From CAYFQV01 sp964654185 (GTDB lineage Bacteria; Spirochaetota; Spirochaetia; DSM-27196; PWMO01): 64,000 nucleotides of DNA. The notes below the pieces were generated by a model. That model was not told where the DNA came from and made no database searches. It worked only from the letters and a program-made list of their open reading frames with translations. This document shows positions 1 to 10,227 of the stretch, in pieces. Position numbers and translations under genes: made by a program. The stretch covers positions 1-64,000 of the forward strand of contig CAZZIE010000003.1 in NCBI GenBank assembly GCA_964654185.1, in the 5' to 3' direction. Position 1 is the first letter of the stretch. Every line of letters starts with the position of its first letter.

Positions 1-456
1 AAGGCGGTATCCCAGTGTTACCAAATCATATGTATAGGTTATACTGGTGGGCCAGAAGAAGGTATGCTTGTAATATGCTTCCGGGTCGGCGGTGGCCTCG
101 TCATCCCGGTAGGTTTTCTTTTCATCGAGGTATAATCCCTGAACCCGGTAGAGTGGGGTGGTTGTGATCTTGATTTTTCTTGATGGTTTGATAACGAATT
201 CAGGTCCGATAAAAAGTTCGTTAAGCCATAATCCCTGGGTGATTGTGTCTTCAACAGTGCCGTCAACCGACTTTTCGTATAACAGATTATACCTGGCGCT
301 GTACTTTATGTAAAGCCCTGAGCCACTCCTGTTCATTTGCGCGTGATAAATAAAATTCCCCCAGGCATGGGTGCGGTTTACATCGACATTTGTTGCTGCC
401 TGTAGTGATACTGCTGATAGAAATACTGTAAGAAGAACGAATGATAACTTATTCAT
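1..456 (-). CDS. DUF2490-like outer-membrane protein, 3' end outside window
   Basis: Partial gene: it begins at the ATG at 456 and stays open to base 1, giving 152 codons. The N-terminus is a Sec signal peptide (MNKLSFVLLTVFLSAVSLQA). The mature part has alternating hydrophobic and aromatic strands with repeated WLNELFIGP-, YLDEKK- and WPTSI-type segments. It aligns along its length with the next gene upstream (576-1373), so the two are tandem paralogues. The family resembles DUF2490 outer-membrane beta-barrels of unknown function. Base composition is markedly AT-rich compared with the rest of the window. Family assignment is moderate; the signal peptide and paralogy are seen directly. Confidence 0.7.
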   Translation of the reverse strand, partial: MNKLSFVLLTVFLSAVSLQAATNVDVNRTHAWGNFIYHAQMNRSGSGLYIKYSARYNLLYEKSVDGTVEDTITQGLWLNELFIGPEFVIKPSRKIKITTTPLYRVQGLYLDEKKTYRDDEATADPEAYYKHTFFWPTSITYTYDLVTLGYRL

Positions 457-538
457 GGTAACCCAGCCTTATTATAATAACCGGGTAATTCATACATGGA
501 ACTTTGCATATATGCAAGGATAAAATTTTGAAAACAAC

Positions 539-565
539 CCCCTCCCTGCTGCCGCAATGGAGGGG
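539..565 (-). terminator. Hairpin terminator after the 576-1373 gene
   Basis: A 7-bp GC stem, CCCCTCC (539-545) with GGAGGGG (559-565), lies just past the stop codon of the minus-strand gene. It is followed on that strand by TTGTTTTC. The plus-strand side also has a T-rich tail (ATTATTATTTTT), so it may work in both directions. Confidence 0.55.
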
Positions 566-575
566 ATTATTATTT

Positions 576-1373
576 TTACCTGGTGAAGTCAGTGCTGTAG
601 GTGAGCGCGGTGTAGATGTAATGGTCGTTTATGGTAACCTCGTTCACATCGGAGTCTTCCTTGAATGTGTAATAGTTGGTGTAACCAAGTGTTACGGTAA
701 AGGACTTTGAAGGTTTAATGTTAAATCCTGTCCAGACGGCATTCCTCCAGAAAGTATTCTCCCCTTCATCTCCAGCGGTATGCAGTATGAACACCTCTTC
801 TGCAAGATAGAATGAAAGCATTTTATGCAGCGGGATGTCTACGCCCAGGTAATGCCTGGTGAGAAACTCGTTATCCACGTCAACCTCATTGCCACTGGCA
901 TCAGTGTATTCATGCTCGAACCTGTTCCAGAGAATAAGCCTGTACTTGGCGGTAAGAAAACCGAAATTATACGCAATGGTGGTTGGCCAGTGAAGATTAT
1001 GCTCGTAGTATGACTCCGGGTCAGCATCCTTCTTTTCATCAAGGTAGGTCCCTCTTAGACGATATTGCGGGCTGGTTACCAGCTTGAGTTTTGGTGTAAG
1101 CTTCGTTGCGTAGGAAGGACCGATAAACAATTCATTAAGCCACGATCCCTGTGTTTCATCGTCAACAACCGTATCATTTTTTTCTTTTTCATAGTCAAGA
1201 TTGTTGCGGCTGCTGTACCTTACGAATATGCCAAGTCCGCTTTTGGTGACTTTACCTTTGAAAATAAGATTGCCCCAGAGTTGTGTCCTGGTGACATTGA
1301 TGTCATTTTGTGCCGCGAACGCAGATGATACCGCGAACAAGATAATAGTAATTACGAATAAGGCTCGCTTCAT
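576..1373 (-). CDS. DUF2490-like outer-membrane beta-barrel protein
   Basis: 265-residue exported protein with a signal peptide (MKRALFVITIILFAVSSAFA). The mature part is about 245 residues rich in Trp, Tyr and Asn with a regular strand pattern and an NRFEHEY segment typical of DUF2490 barrels. ATG 1373 is chosen because GGAGG sits six bases upstream; a TTG two codons earlier would overlap that ribosome site. It is a tandem paralogue of the gene at 1-456. The composition is AT-rich, unlike the roughly two-thirds GC of the window, suggesting separate origin or weak expression bias. Function is unknown; a porin or structural role is only a guess. Confidence 0.72.
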   Translation of the reverse strand: MKRALFVITIILFAVSSAFAAQNDINVTRTQLWGNLIFKGKVTKSGLGIFVRYSSRNNLDYEKEKNDTVVDDETQGSWLNELFIGPSYATKLTPKLKLVTSPQYRLRGTYLDEKKDADPESYYEHNLHWPTTIAYNFGFLTAKYRLILWNRFEHEYTDASGNEVDVDNEFLTRHYLGVDIPLHKMLSFYLAEEVFILHTAGDEGENTFWRNAVWTGFNIKPSKSFTVTLGYTNYYTFKEDSDVNEVTINDHYIYTALTYSTDFTR

Positions 1374-1531
1374 TCTCAACCTCCATTTTTTATTATTGAT
1401 TTTGGTGAAAATGTATACTGTATAATATATATCAAGGCAGGTAGATGAGCAAGTTAAAATTAAAGAGTATTCTAAAATAGGTAGATGGTTGAATAGATGT
1501 TTTTTTATATGGAAAGCCTTGAATGTTTTAC

Positions 1532-1560
1532 TTGACAGATTTTAGAGCATCATTATCAAT
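1532..1560 (+). promoter_or_regulatory. Sigma-70-type promoter of the tRNA operon
   Basis: A perfect -35 TTGACA (1532-1537) is followed by a 16-base spacer and TATCAA (1554-1559). The predicted start near 1567 is about 28 bases before the first tRNA. Confidence 0.65.
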
Positions 1561-1595
1561 TGTGTATCCTGCGTAAAAGCGGGATACCTGCATAC

Positions 1596-1669
<74 letters not shown>

Positions 1670-1681
1670 CGACAATACAAT

Positions 1682-1754
1682 GGGCCGTTAGCTCAGCTGG
1701 TAGAGCAGCAGACTCTTAATCTGCGGGTCACAGGTTCGATCCCTGTACGGCTCA
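1682..1754 (+). tRNA. tRNA-Lys (anticodon CTT)
   Basis: 73-base cloverleaf. The acceptor stem GGGCCGT pairs with ACGGCTC with one G-T pair. The anticodon stem GCAGA/TCTGC encloses the loop CTCTTAA, and a GGTTCGATCC T-loop is present. Twelve bases after tRNA-Arg. Confidence 0.95.
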
Positions 1755-1790
1755 TATTGACGCTCGACGTCGGGTCGGGTAGTATTCGCT

Positions 1791-1872
<82 letters not shown>

Positions 1873-1907
1873 CCTTACACGCGGCAATTCACCCGCTCTT
1901 AACTCGC

Positions 1908-1979
1908 GCGGGAGTAGCTCAGGGGTAGAGCGCCACCTTGCCAAGGTGGATGTCGCGGGTTCAATTCCCGTCTCCCGCT
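1908..1979 (+). tRNA. tRNA-Gly (anticodon GCC)
   Basis: 72-base cloverleaf. The acceptor GCGGGAG pairs with CTCCCGC, the anticodon stem CCACC/GGTGG encloses TTGCCAA, and the T-loop is GGTTCAATTCC. Last of the four tRNAs, directly before a strong terminator. Confidence 0.95.
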
Positions 1980-1995
1980 TGTGCAACGCTTGTGC

Positions 1996-2028
1996 AAAAG
2001 GCGATCCGGCCCGTCCGGATCGCCTTTT
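1996..2028 (+). terminator. Rho-independent terminator of the tRNA operon
   Basis: A perfect 14-bp stem, AAAAGGCGATCCGG (1996-2009) with its complement at 2015-2028, encloses a five-base loop and ends in TTTT. It separates the tRNA transcript from tig. Confidence 0.9.
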
Positions 2029-2126
2029 CATTATCTACGCCCGCCTGGTGCAGTCGCGGGCCCCCTCGTTTCGCCGTCCCCGCCGGGACGCCGGACACAC
2101 AGATTACGGAACAGAGGAACCTGATC

Positions 2127-3479
2127 ATGGTACGGGATAAGCAGGTCGAGAAAGAGGACAACGCCTCCGTCAAAGTCACACTTACCGTCGACAAGGACAC
2201 CGTCAAGGACGAGTACCAGAAGCTCGTGAAGGATTACGCCAAGAACGTCCACGTCAAGGGCTTCCGCAAGGGCAAAGTTCCCCCGGAGGTGCTGGAGCGG
2301 AAGTTCGGCGACAGCCTCAAGGCGGAAACGAGCCAGAAGATCGTCGAGGAGAGCCTCAAAGAGATCATTGATGAGATCGATGAGAAACCCCTCCCCTACG
2401 CTCAGCCTGAGCTGGTGGACGAGATAGACTTCGACCTGGACAAGGACTTCAGCTTCACCATCCGCTACGACGTGTTCCCCGACATTGAGCTCGGCGAGTA
2501 CAAGGGCCTGGAGATCGAGGCACCGCAGGTCACGGTCACCGACGAGGACCTCGATCGCGAGCTCAAGGCCATTCAGGAGCAGAACGCCCTGGTCATGGAC
2601 AAGGAGGAGGGCGCCGTCGAGGACCAGGACGTGGTCACTCTGGACTACTGGGAAGTTGACGAGAACGACGAGCCCGTCGAAGGCACCTCACGAGAGGACT
2701 TCGTCTTCACTGTCGGCACCGGGTACAACTACTACAAGATAGACGACGATGTGAAAGGCATGAACGCCGGCGACGAGAAGATTGTCGAGAAGGAATACGG
2801 TGAAGACGTCGATATTGAGGAGCTGAAGAACACGAAGAAGCGGATTGCTCTTCGGGTCAAGGCGATCAAGCAGCGCAATCTGCCGGAGCTCGACGACGAG
2901 CTCGCCCAGGACGTCAGCGACAAGTACGAGACGCTGGACGACCTCAAGAAGGACATCAAGGAGCGCCTCGACGAGACCGCCCGGAACCGGGAGCGCCAGA
3001 TGAAGGTGGACGCCCTCATGGACAGGATTGTGGAGAACTCCACGGTGCCCCTGCCGGAGTCCATGGTAGAGGCGGAGCTCGACAACCAGTGGCGCAACTT
3101 CGCCCAGCGCTACGGCATGAACCCCGACGACATCGACAAAATTCTCGAGAGTCAGGGCCAGGGCCGGGAGTCCCTCTACGGCGAATGGCGACCCGACGTG
3201 GAGAAGAACATCAGGAAGCGCCTGGTGGTGGGAAAGTTGATCGAGGCCGAAGAGGTCGAGGTCTCCGAAGAAGCGATCGAGAAGAAGATCGCCGAGCAGG
3301 CCGAGCGGAGCAACATGAGTACCGAGGAAGCGCGGGACTACTTCGAGAAGAACAACCTCATGGAGTACCTCAAGCAGGATATCCAGGAGGAGAAGCTTTT
3401 CGACTCACTCCTGGAGTCTGCGACCGTGAAGAAGGGCGAGAAGATCAAATTCCTGGACGCAGTGGGGGGCAATCGTTAA
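2127..3479 (+). CDS. tig: Trigger factor, ribosome-associated chaperone and prolyl isomerase
   Basis: 450-residue chaperone that binds the ribosomal tunnel exit and shields nascent chains. The N-terminal ribosome-binding domain has the signature FRKGKVPPEVLERKFG near residues 46-61. It is followed by an FKBP-type isomerase domain (about 150-245) and a helical C-terminal domain to 440. The protein is very rich in Glu and Asp, consistent with a saline lifestyle. ATG 2127 is preceded by GAGGAAC and gives the family's usual N-terminus; longer frames run back into tRNA-Gly and the terminator. First gene of the tig-clpP-clpX cluster, the common bacterial order linking folding with proteolysis. Confidence 0.95.
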   Translation: MVRDKQVEKEDNASVKVTLTVDKDTVKDEYQKLVKDYAKNVHVKGFRKGKVPPEVLERKFGDSLKAETSQKIVEESLKEIIDEIDEKPLPYAQPELVDEIDFDLDKDFSFTIRYDVFPDIELGEYKGLEIEAPQVTVTDEDLDRELKAIQEQNALVMDKEEGAVEDQDVVTLDYWEVDENDEPVEGTSREDFVFTVGTGYNYYKIDDDVKGMNAGDEKIVEKEYGEDVDIEELKNTKKRIALRVKAIKQRNLPELDDELAQDVSDKYETLDDLKKDIKERLDETARNRERQMKVDALMDRIVENSTVPLPESMVEAELDNQWRNFAQRYGMNPDDIDKILESQGQGRESLYGEWRPDVEKNIRKRLVVGKLIEAEEVEVSEEAIEKKIAEQAERSNMSTEEARDYFEKNNLMEYLKQDIQEEKLFDSLLESATVKKGEKIKFLDAVGGNR

Positions 3480-3515
3480 ATTCAGGCGCAGCATTCCACG
3501 AGAGGAACTTCCAGC

Positions 3516-4130
3516 ATGAATGAACAGATGAACACGCTCGTCCCCATCGTCGTCGAGCAGACAGGCGTAGGCGAGCGCTCCTATGACATTTACTCTCGGC
3601 TCCTCAAGGACCGAATTGTCTTCCTGGACGGCCCCATCAACGACGTGACTGCCGACCTGGTGGTGGCGCAGATGCTCTTCCTGGAGAGCCAGGACCCGGA
3701 GAAGGACATCAACCTCTACATCAACTCGCCCGGCGGCGGGGTGACCGCCGGACTGGCAATCTACGACACCATGCAGTACATCCGCCCGAACGTGCAGACC
3801 ATCTGCATGGGCCAGGCCGCCTCAATGGGGGCGCTGCTTCTCACCGCCGGTACGGCCGGCAAGCGCTTTGTCCTGCCCTCATCCCGGGTGCTCATTCACC
3901 AGCCATGGGGGGGCGTACAGGGCCAGGCTACGGACATCGGCATCCAGGCACGAGAGATCGTGCGGATGAAGCGCATGATCATTGAGTATTTCGCCCGGCA
4001 CACCGGTAAGAGCAAAGAGGTAATCGAGTCCGATCTTGAGCGTGACTACTTTATGTCTGCCGAAGAAAGTGTAGAATATGGAATAGTGGACCAGATCCTG
4101 AAGAGGGAGCCGAATGAGCAAACAGCGTAA
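3516..4130 (+). CDS. clpP: ATP-dependent Clp protease proteolytic subunit
   Basis: 204-residue serine protease that forms the tetradecameric chamber fed by ClpX. The catalytic triad is visible: Ser103 in GQAASMG, His128 in RVLIHQPWGG and Asp177 in ERDYFMS. The NSPGG oxyanion-loop segment is near residue 70. Length is normal for ClpP. Two nearby ATGs (codons 1 and 5) are possible starts; the first follows GAGAGGAACTTCCAGC. The 3' end overlaps the clpX start by 17 bases, indicating coupled translation. Confidence 0.96.
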   Translation: MNEQMNTLVPIVVEQTGVGERSYDIYSRLLKDRIVFLDGPINDVTADLVVAQMLFLESQDPEKDINLYINSPGGGVTAGLAIYDTMQYIRPNVQTICMGQAASMGALLLTAGTAGKRFVLPSSRVLIHQPWGGVQGQATDIGIQAREIVRMKRMIIEYFARHTGKSKEVIESDLERDYFMSAEESVEYGIVDQILKREPNEQTA

Positions 4131-5355
4131 CGACAGCTCCAAGGTATGCTCCTTCTGTGGCAAGAGTGCCGACTACGCGCGGCGCCTCATTGCCGGGCCC
4201 GGAGTCTACATTTGCGACGAGTGCGTTAACGTCTGCAAACGCATCCTCGACGAAGAGGATGACATTGTTACGACCGAGTTCATTGAGGACGTCCCCAATC
4301 CCAGGGAGATCAAGGAGTACCTCGACGACTACGTCGTCGGTCAGGAACAGGCGAAGAAGGTACTCTCCGTCGCGGTCTACAACCACTACAAGCGCATCAC
4401 CCAGAAGGGTCGAATTCAGGACGGCGTTGAGATCGAGAAGTCCAACGTCCTGCTCATTGGACCGACCGGTACCGGCAAGACGCTCCTGGCGCGAACCCTG
4501 GCGCACAAGCTCCGCGTTCCGTTTGCCATTGCCGACGCCACGACTCTCACCGAGGCGGGCTATGTCGGCGAGGATGTCGAGAACATTCTGCTCAAGCTGT
4601 ACCAGGCTTCGGGGAACAACGTCGCGGCAACCGAGCGCGGCATCATCTACATTGATGAAATCGACAAGATTGCCCGGAAGAGTGAGAACGTGTCGATCAC
4701 CCGGGACGTCTCCGGTGAAGGTGTGCAACAGGCGCTGTTGAAGATCATTGAGGGCACGGTTGCCTCGGTACCGCCTCAGGGCGGTCGGAAGCATCCGAGC
4801 CAGGAGATGATCAAGATCGACACCAACAACATCCTCTTTGTTGTGGGTGGTGCCTTCGTCGGTCTGGACAAGATCGTCGACTCCCGGGTCTCCCAGCACC
4901 CCATGGGATTCGGCGCGGACATCCGCGGCCGCTCCGACCGCGACCTGGACAGGGTCTTCCAGCACCTCCATCCGGACGACCTGATTCAGTACGGACTGAT
5001 TCCGGAGTTCGTGGGACGCCTGCCGATCCACGTGACCCTGCGGGACCTTACCAAAGAGGACTTCGTCCGGATCGTCCAGGAGCCGCGCAACTCCATCCTC
5101 AAGCAGTACAAGGCATCCCTCCAACTGGATGATGTAGACCTGGTCTTCGAGGATGAGGCGATTGCAGCCATTGCTGAGAAGGCAATGAGTCAGAAGACCG
5201 GCGCCCGGGGCCTCCGCGCCATTGTTGAGAGCGTCATGATGGACATCATGTTCGACATCCCCTCCATGAAGGGGAAGAAGCAGGTGATCATTACCCGCGA
5301 CGTCATCGACAAGTCCGAGCCGCCGCAGATCATCCAGGACAAGAAGACCGCCTAG
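4114..5355 (+). CDS. clpX: ATP-dependent Clp protease ATP-binding subunit
   Basis: 413-residue AAA+ unfoldase that delivers substrates to ClpP. The N-terminal zinc-binding domain has the paired motifs CSFCG and CDECVNVC (residues 11-38). The AAA+ domain follows, with Walker A GPTGTGKT near 115, Walker B IIYIDEIDKI near 175, the ESGQ-type substrate loop region, and sensor motif GARGLR near 365. Length matches the family. It starts inside the end of clpP after GAGGGAGC, so the two are co-translated. The convergent HAD gene begins beyond the stop. Confidence 0.96.
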   Translation: MSKQRNDSSKVCSFCGKSADYARRLIAGPGVYICDECVNVCKRILDEEDDIVTTEFIEDVPNPREIKEYLDDYVVGQEQAKKVLSVAVYNHYKRITQKGRIQDGVEIEKSNVLLIGPTGTGKTLLARTLAHKLRVPFAIADATTLTEAGYVGEDVENILLKLYQASGNNVAATERGIIYIDEIDKIARKSENVSITRDVSGEGVQQALLKIIEGTVASVPPQGGRKHPSQEMIKIDTNNILFVVGGAFVGLDKIVDSRVSQHPMGFGADIRGRSDRDLDRVFQHLHPDDLIQYGLIPEFVGRLPIHVTLRDLTKEDFVRIVQEPRNSILKQYKASLQLDDVDLVFEDEAIAAIAEKAMSQKTGARGLRAIVESVMMDIMFDIPSMKGKKQVIITRDVIDKSEPPQIIQDKKTA

Positions 5356-5426
5356 CCCGGCCGGCGCCCGGACCTCGGCGAGGGCGCAGCACCGCCCGGC
5401 ACTCACCGGGCCGTGACGCGTCAGCG

Positions 5427-6356
5427 TCAGAGCCGAGGCACCCCTCTCCAGGACACCCTGAAGTAGCGTTCAACAACCGCCGCGACCGCCGCGTCGCCGG
5501 CGGTTTCTTCCGTCACTGCGTCCGCCGCAGCTTTGACGGCATCCCGGGCGTTGGCAACGGCGATCCCAACCCCGGCCTCCGTAAGCATCTCCAGGTCATT
5601 CAGACTGTCACCCACGGCAACGACGGCGTCGAGGGGAATCCCGAGGTGCCCGCACAGCCGGCGAAGCCCCTCGCCCTTTGTGACTCCCGGCGGCATGATT
5701 TCCAGGTAGTGCGGCTTGGAAAACGTGGTGATGAAGCGCGGCCCCGGATCGGCACCCCCGGCTCGGCCCGTCCTCTCGCCCGCCGCTGCAGGCAGACCCG
5801 AGCCGCCGGCGCCCGCCGCCGCGGCCCCCCCTGCCAGCGACCGGAGCGCCTCGGCGTGATGAAGGAGCTCCTCGGGCTCCCCGATTGCCAGGAGCTTCGG
5901 GCTCCCTTCGGGAAGGGCCGCGGCCATATCCTCAACTATGCGATACGACATGCCGGCGTTGTCGGCGTACGCCCGGGACTCCGGCGAGTCGCCCTCAACA
6001 ACGAACTCCGCCGCTCGGTACCCCTGCAACACCAGATGGTGCCTGCGAGCGTAGGCGGCGATCTCACGAATGATCGCCGGCTCCAGCACGGCCGCCCAGA
6101 TGTGCTCCGCTCTCCCGTGGCCGGCCACGAGCGCGCCGTTGAAGGCAATGTAGTAGTCCGTATCCCGCGGCGCGAACATGGTGCCGGCGACGCCGCGAAT
6201 GCTCACCAATGCGCGCCCCGAGCTCAGCACCACCGGAACGCCCGCGTCGCGGAGCGCCGCCAGGGCCGTCACGTTGCGGGCGGGAACGGTCCCGTCGTCG
6301 TCCATGAGGGTACCGTCTATGTCGAGCGCGAGCAGTCGCGGTTCTACCTGGGGCAT
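5427..6356 (-). CDS. Cof-type HAD-superfamily phosphatase
   Basis: 309-residue haloacid-dehalogenase hydrolase of the Cof/type IIB group, usually sugar-phosphate or nucleotide phosphatases. Motif I is LALDIDGTL (Asp nucleophile), motif II is VVLSSGRA, and motifs III and IV are KGEGLRRLCGHLGI and VAVGDSLNDLEML. The cap domain lies between residues about 85 and 190. A Gly/Ala-rich stretch of about 35 residues near 175-210 interrupts the cap and looks like an unstructured insertion absent from typical Cof proteins. The substrate cannot be inferred. Convergent with clpX. Confidence 0.85.
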   Translation of the reverse strand: MPQVEPRLLALDIDGTLMDDDGTVPARNVTALAALRDAGVPVVLSSGRALVSIRGVAGTMFAPRDTDYYIAFNGALVAGHGRAEHIWAAVLEPAIIREIAAYARRHHLVLQGYRAAEFVVEGDSPESRAYADNAGMSYRIVEDMAAALPEGSPKLLAIGEPEELLHHAEALRSLAGGAAAAGAGGSGLPAAAGERTGRAGGADPGPRFITTFSKPHYLEIMPPGVTKGEGLRRLCGHLGIPLDAVVAVGDSLNDLEMLTEAGVGIAVANARDAVKAAADAVTEETAGDAAVAAVVERYFRVSWRGVPRL

Positions 6357-6452
6357 TCAGCAGGATCCTCTCTGATCAATGATCGATGTTCACGTTCACC
6401 GCCACCCGCGCCGGCTGTCCCACCCACCCGGCGGCAACCGGCGACCGGCGGT

Positions 6453-7535
6453 TCAGAAGCGCCAACGCAGAAGTTTCTCGAAGGCGCCGTCCCAGCGGCC
6501 GGCACCACGCTGGGCGGCGACGGCTCCGCGAAGGAATTCCCGAGGATAGGGTGATTTCTCCGCATAGGCAATGAGGAGCGCGGACTTTCGCGTCAACGGC
6601 GCCTCCGGCGCGGCACCATTGCTCCCGCTCCCACCGCCCCTTCCGACTCCCGCCGCAGGCCCACCCCGTCGCGGAAACCCTTCCATGGCGTGCAGCAACT
6701 CGTCCAGGATCGCCTCGTTTGCCGCCCTGTTGGCGTGCTGGACGTAGACGATCTCGTCAACGACGGCTTCGTCGGAGAGCGTGAAGGGCCCGTAATCCTC
6801 GGTGAAGTCCGCGATCGGCGCGACTGAGCCGCGCAGAAGGTAGGTCCAGAAGAAAAGATCCGGTCTTCCAGTTTCCGCAGCTGCGCCGTACCAGTCCTCG
6901 CGGTGCACCGGCTCGAGTCGATTCACCCGCTCGATCCATCGCGCCCACATGAGATCCGCGTAGCCGTTGAGGTAGCGCTGCGTGAAGGCGCGAACCAGGA
7001 GCCGCTGGGTCTGCTCGGAGTCGTTCCCGGCCCGGGGAAGATCGGACCGCATTACCCACGCTCTCTCGACCACTTCCCGCCACGTCCCGGCAGGCGGCGG
7101 AGCAGACGGACCGGCTCCGTCCCTCCCCTCGCCCTCTTCGGTCGCGCCGTCCTCGGTCGCGCCGTCCTCGCTCGCGCCGTCCTCGGTCGCGCTTTCCCCG
7201 GTCACGAAGCGCGTGATCGCCCCGGCGATTCGGTAGTCCACGTAGGCGTTCATTCGGTAGCTGGCGGTCAAGCCGCGCAGATACTCACGGTGCCGCGCCA
7301 CGGACTCGCGGTGAAGCGCGTCAGCCGCCGCTCCGGAACTCTCGGCCGGACCGCCGCTCCCGACGGCAAGCGTTACCTCCACGTCGTAGCGCACGGCCGG
7401 ATCGCGCCCCTCGGTGGGGCCCGCCTCCGCCTGAACCGCTGCGGGGAATGACGCCACCGTCGTCAAAGCGACAAGCACGGCGAGAAATGAACGGGAACTG
7501 GGTGGTGTACGCAGGCTTATACGGTGAGACATCAT
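6453..7535 (-). CDS. Exported protein of unknown function
   Basis: About 360 residues from the ATG at 7535; a longer reading starts at 7685 but lacks a signal-like start. The N-terminus carries a Sec signal peptide (FLAVLVALTTVASFPAAVQA then EAGP), so the product is periplasmic or secreted. No family is recognised. The middle holds an acidic insertion (DGASEDGATEDGATEEGEG) encoded by 15-bp tandem repeats at 7141-7200. The rest looks helical, with conserved-looking Trp and Tyr residues (WARWIERVNRLEPVHREDWYGAA). Divergent from acs, sharing a 235-bp promoter region. The exact start is uncertain because two adjacent ATG codons are possible. Confidence 0.6.
   Translation of the reverse strand: MMSHRISLRTPPSSRSFLAVLVALTTVASFPAAVQAEAGPTEGRDPAVRYDVEVTLAVGSGGPAESSGAAADALHRESVARHREYLRGLTASYRMNAYVDYRIAGAITRFVTGESATEDGASEDGATEDGATEEGEGRDGAGPSAPPPAGTWREVVERAWVMRSDLPRAGNDSEQTQRLLVRAFTQRYLNGYADLMWARWIERVNRLEPVHREDWYGAAAETGRPDLFFWTYLLRGSVAPIADFTEDYGPFTLSDEAVVDEIVYVQHANRAANEAILDELLHAMEGFPRRGGPAAGVGRGGGSGSNGAAPEAPLTRKSALLIAYAEKSPYPREFLRGAVAAQRGAGRWDGAFEKLLRWRF
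7141..7200. repeat. 15-bp tandem repeat inside a coding region
   Basis: Three near-perfect 15-bp units (GTCGCGCCGTCCTCG, one with a first-base change) and one degenerate unit. They encode repeats of the DGATE type in the exported protein at 6453-7535 and keep its frame. Confidence 0.85.
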
Positions 7536-7699
7536 GGCAACCCCGCACATAGTGCCGATTTCTCTGCCCACGGGCAACGGGGAACGTTGCGGCCGGGCAG
7601 GAACCGGCGTGAGAGGACAAAGCCACCCGGAGCGGGTCGCCGCCGCCAACGAATGGTCCCGACCGGGGCGCGGCACCGTGAGCATCGACCTTATTAAAT

Positions 7700-7728
7700 T
7701 TGACCGGAAAAGTCATGTATTCAAGAAT
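7700..7728 (+). promoter_or_regulatory. Candidate sigma-70 promoter for acs
   Basis: TTGACC (7700-7705), a 17-base spacer and AAGAAT (7723-7728) lie in an AT-rich patch about 45 bases before the acs start codon. The match is 5/6 and 4/6 to consensus. Confidence 0.5.
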
Positions 7729-7770
7729 GTATGCACGCGCCTCACTCCAGTCCGGCGCGTGAAGGGGGCC

Positions 7771-9750
<1,980 letters not shown>

Positions 9751-9814
9751 GTGAGGCGGCGGGGCAACCGGAGCCGGGCCGCAGCGACGGGAGTCGCCCA
9801 CATAGCAGGCGGGG

Positions 9815-9865
9815 CCGCCCGCCTGGCGGCGCGCCCCGGTTGGCGGAGGACCGCCCGCCTGGCGG
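9815..9865. repeat. Pair of identical 15-bp hairpin-forming repeats
   Basis: CCGCCCGCCTGGCGG occurs at 9815-9829 and 9851-9865. Each copy can fold as CCGCC/GGCGG. They lie between two convergent genes (acs and the YjfB-like gene) and may act as a bidirectional transcription end, although no T-run follows. Confidence 0.6.
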
Positions 9866-9882
9866 CGGACCCCGCGCCGGCG

Positions 9883-10092
9883 CTACGCGAAGGTGTCTAC
9901 GCGATTGCCCAGGGCTTCGTCGCTGACCGTGGTCTGGTCGCTCTGAGCTTCTCCGGTCTGCAACATTTCGGCCATGGCGGCGCCCTGCTCTTCGGATACA
10001 CCGATAGCCTTGTCGAGGACGGAGGTCTGAACCTGATTCGCAAGCTGTAGTTGACTCATGTCGGTTGCGGCTGCTGCAATTTGATCTGCCAT
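9883..10092 (-). CDS. YjfB-like putative motility protein
   Basis: 69-residue small protein (MADQIAAAATDMSQLQLANQVQ...). It matches the pattern of the YjfB family of putative motility proteins: a short helical protein with the core MSQ-x-L-x-x-QVQTSVLDKA and an MLQ-x-G segment near the end. ATG 10092 follows a near-perfect AGGAGGTGCGACT ribosome site, which decides the start against a much longer frame that reads through it. Members are found in flagellated bacteria and their function is unsettled. Convergent with acs. Confidence 0.78.
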   Translation of the reverse strand: MADQIAAAATDMSQLQLANQVQTSVLDKAIGVSEEQGAAMAEMLQTGEAQSDQTTVSDEALGNRVDTFA

Positions 10093-10162
10093 AGTCGCAC
10101 CTCCTCTGCGCATGAATCTAACAACCCGCCGGCGTGACGACAACGGGGTAGAAGCAATCCGC

Positions 10163-10191
10163 TTTACAACCTTCCGGAGAGGGCCTAGCAT
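10163..10191 (+). promoter_or_regulatory. Candidate sigma-70 promoter of the alpha/beta hydrolase
   Basis: TTTACA (10163-10168), a 17-base spacer and TAGCAT (10186-10191) lie 36 bases before the ATG at 10228. Confidence 0.5.
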
Positions 10192-10227
10192 TACGGCATA
10201 TACCGGAGAACACCACGGAGTTGCCCC

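Noticed and set aside
1938..2126. N-terminal extension of trigger factor
   Set aside because: It would translate through tRNA-Gly and its terminator; ATG 2127 gives the normal length and N-terminus.
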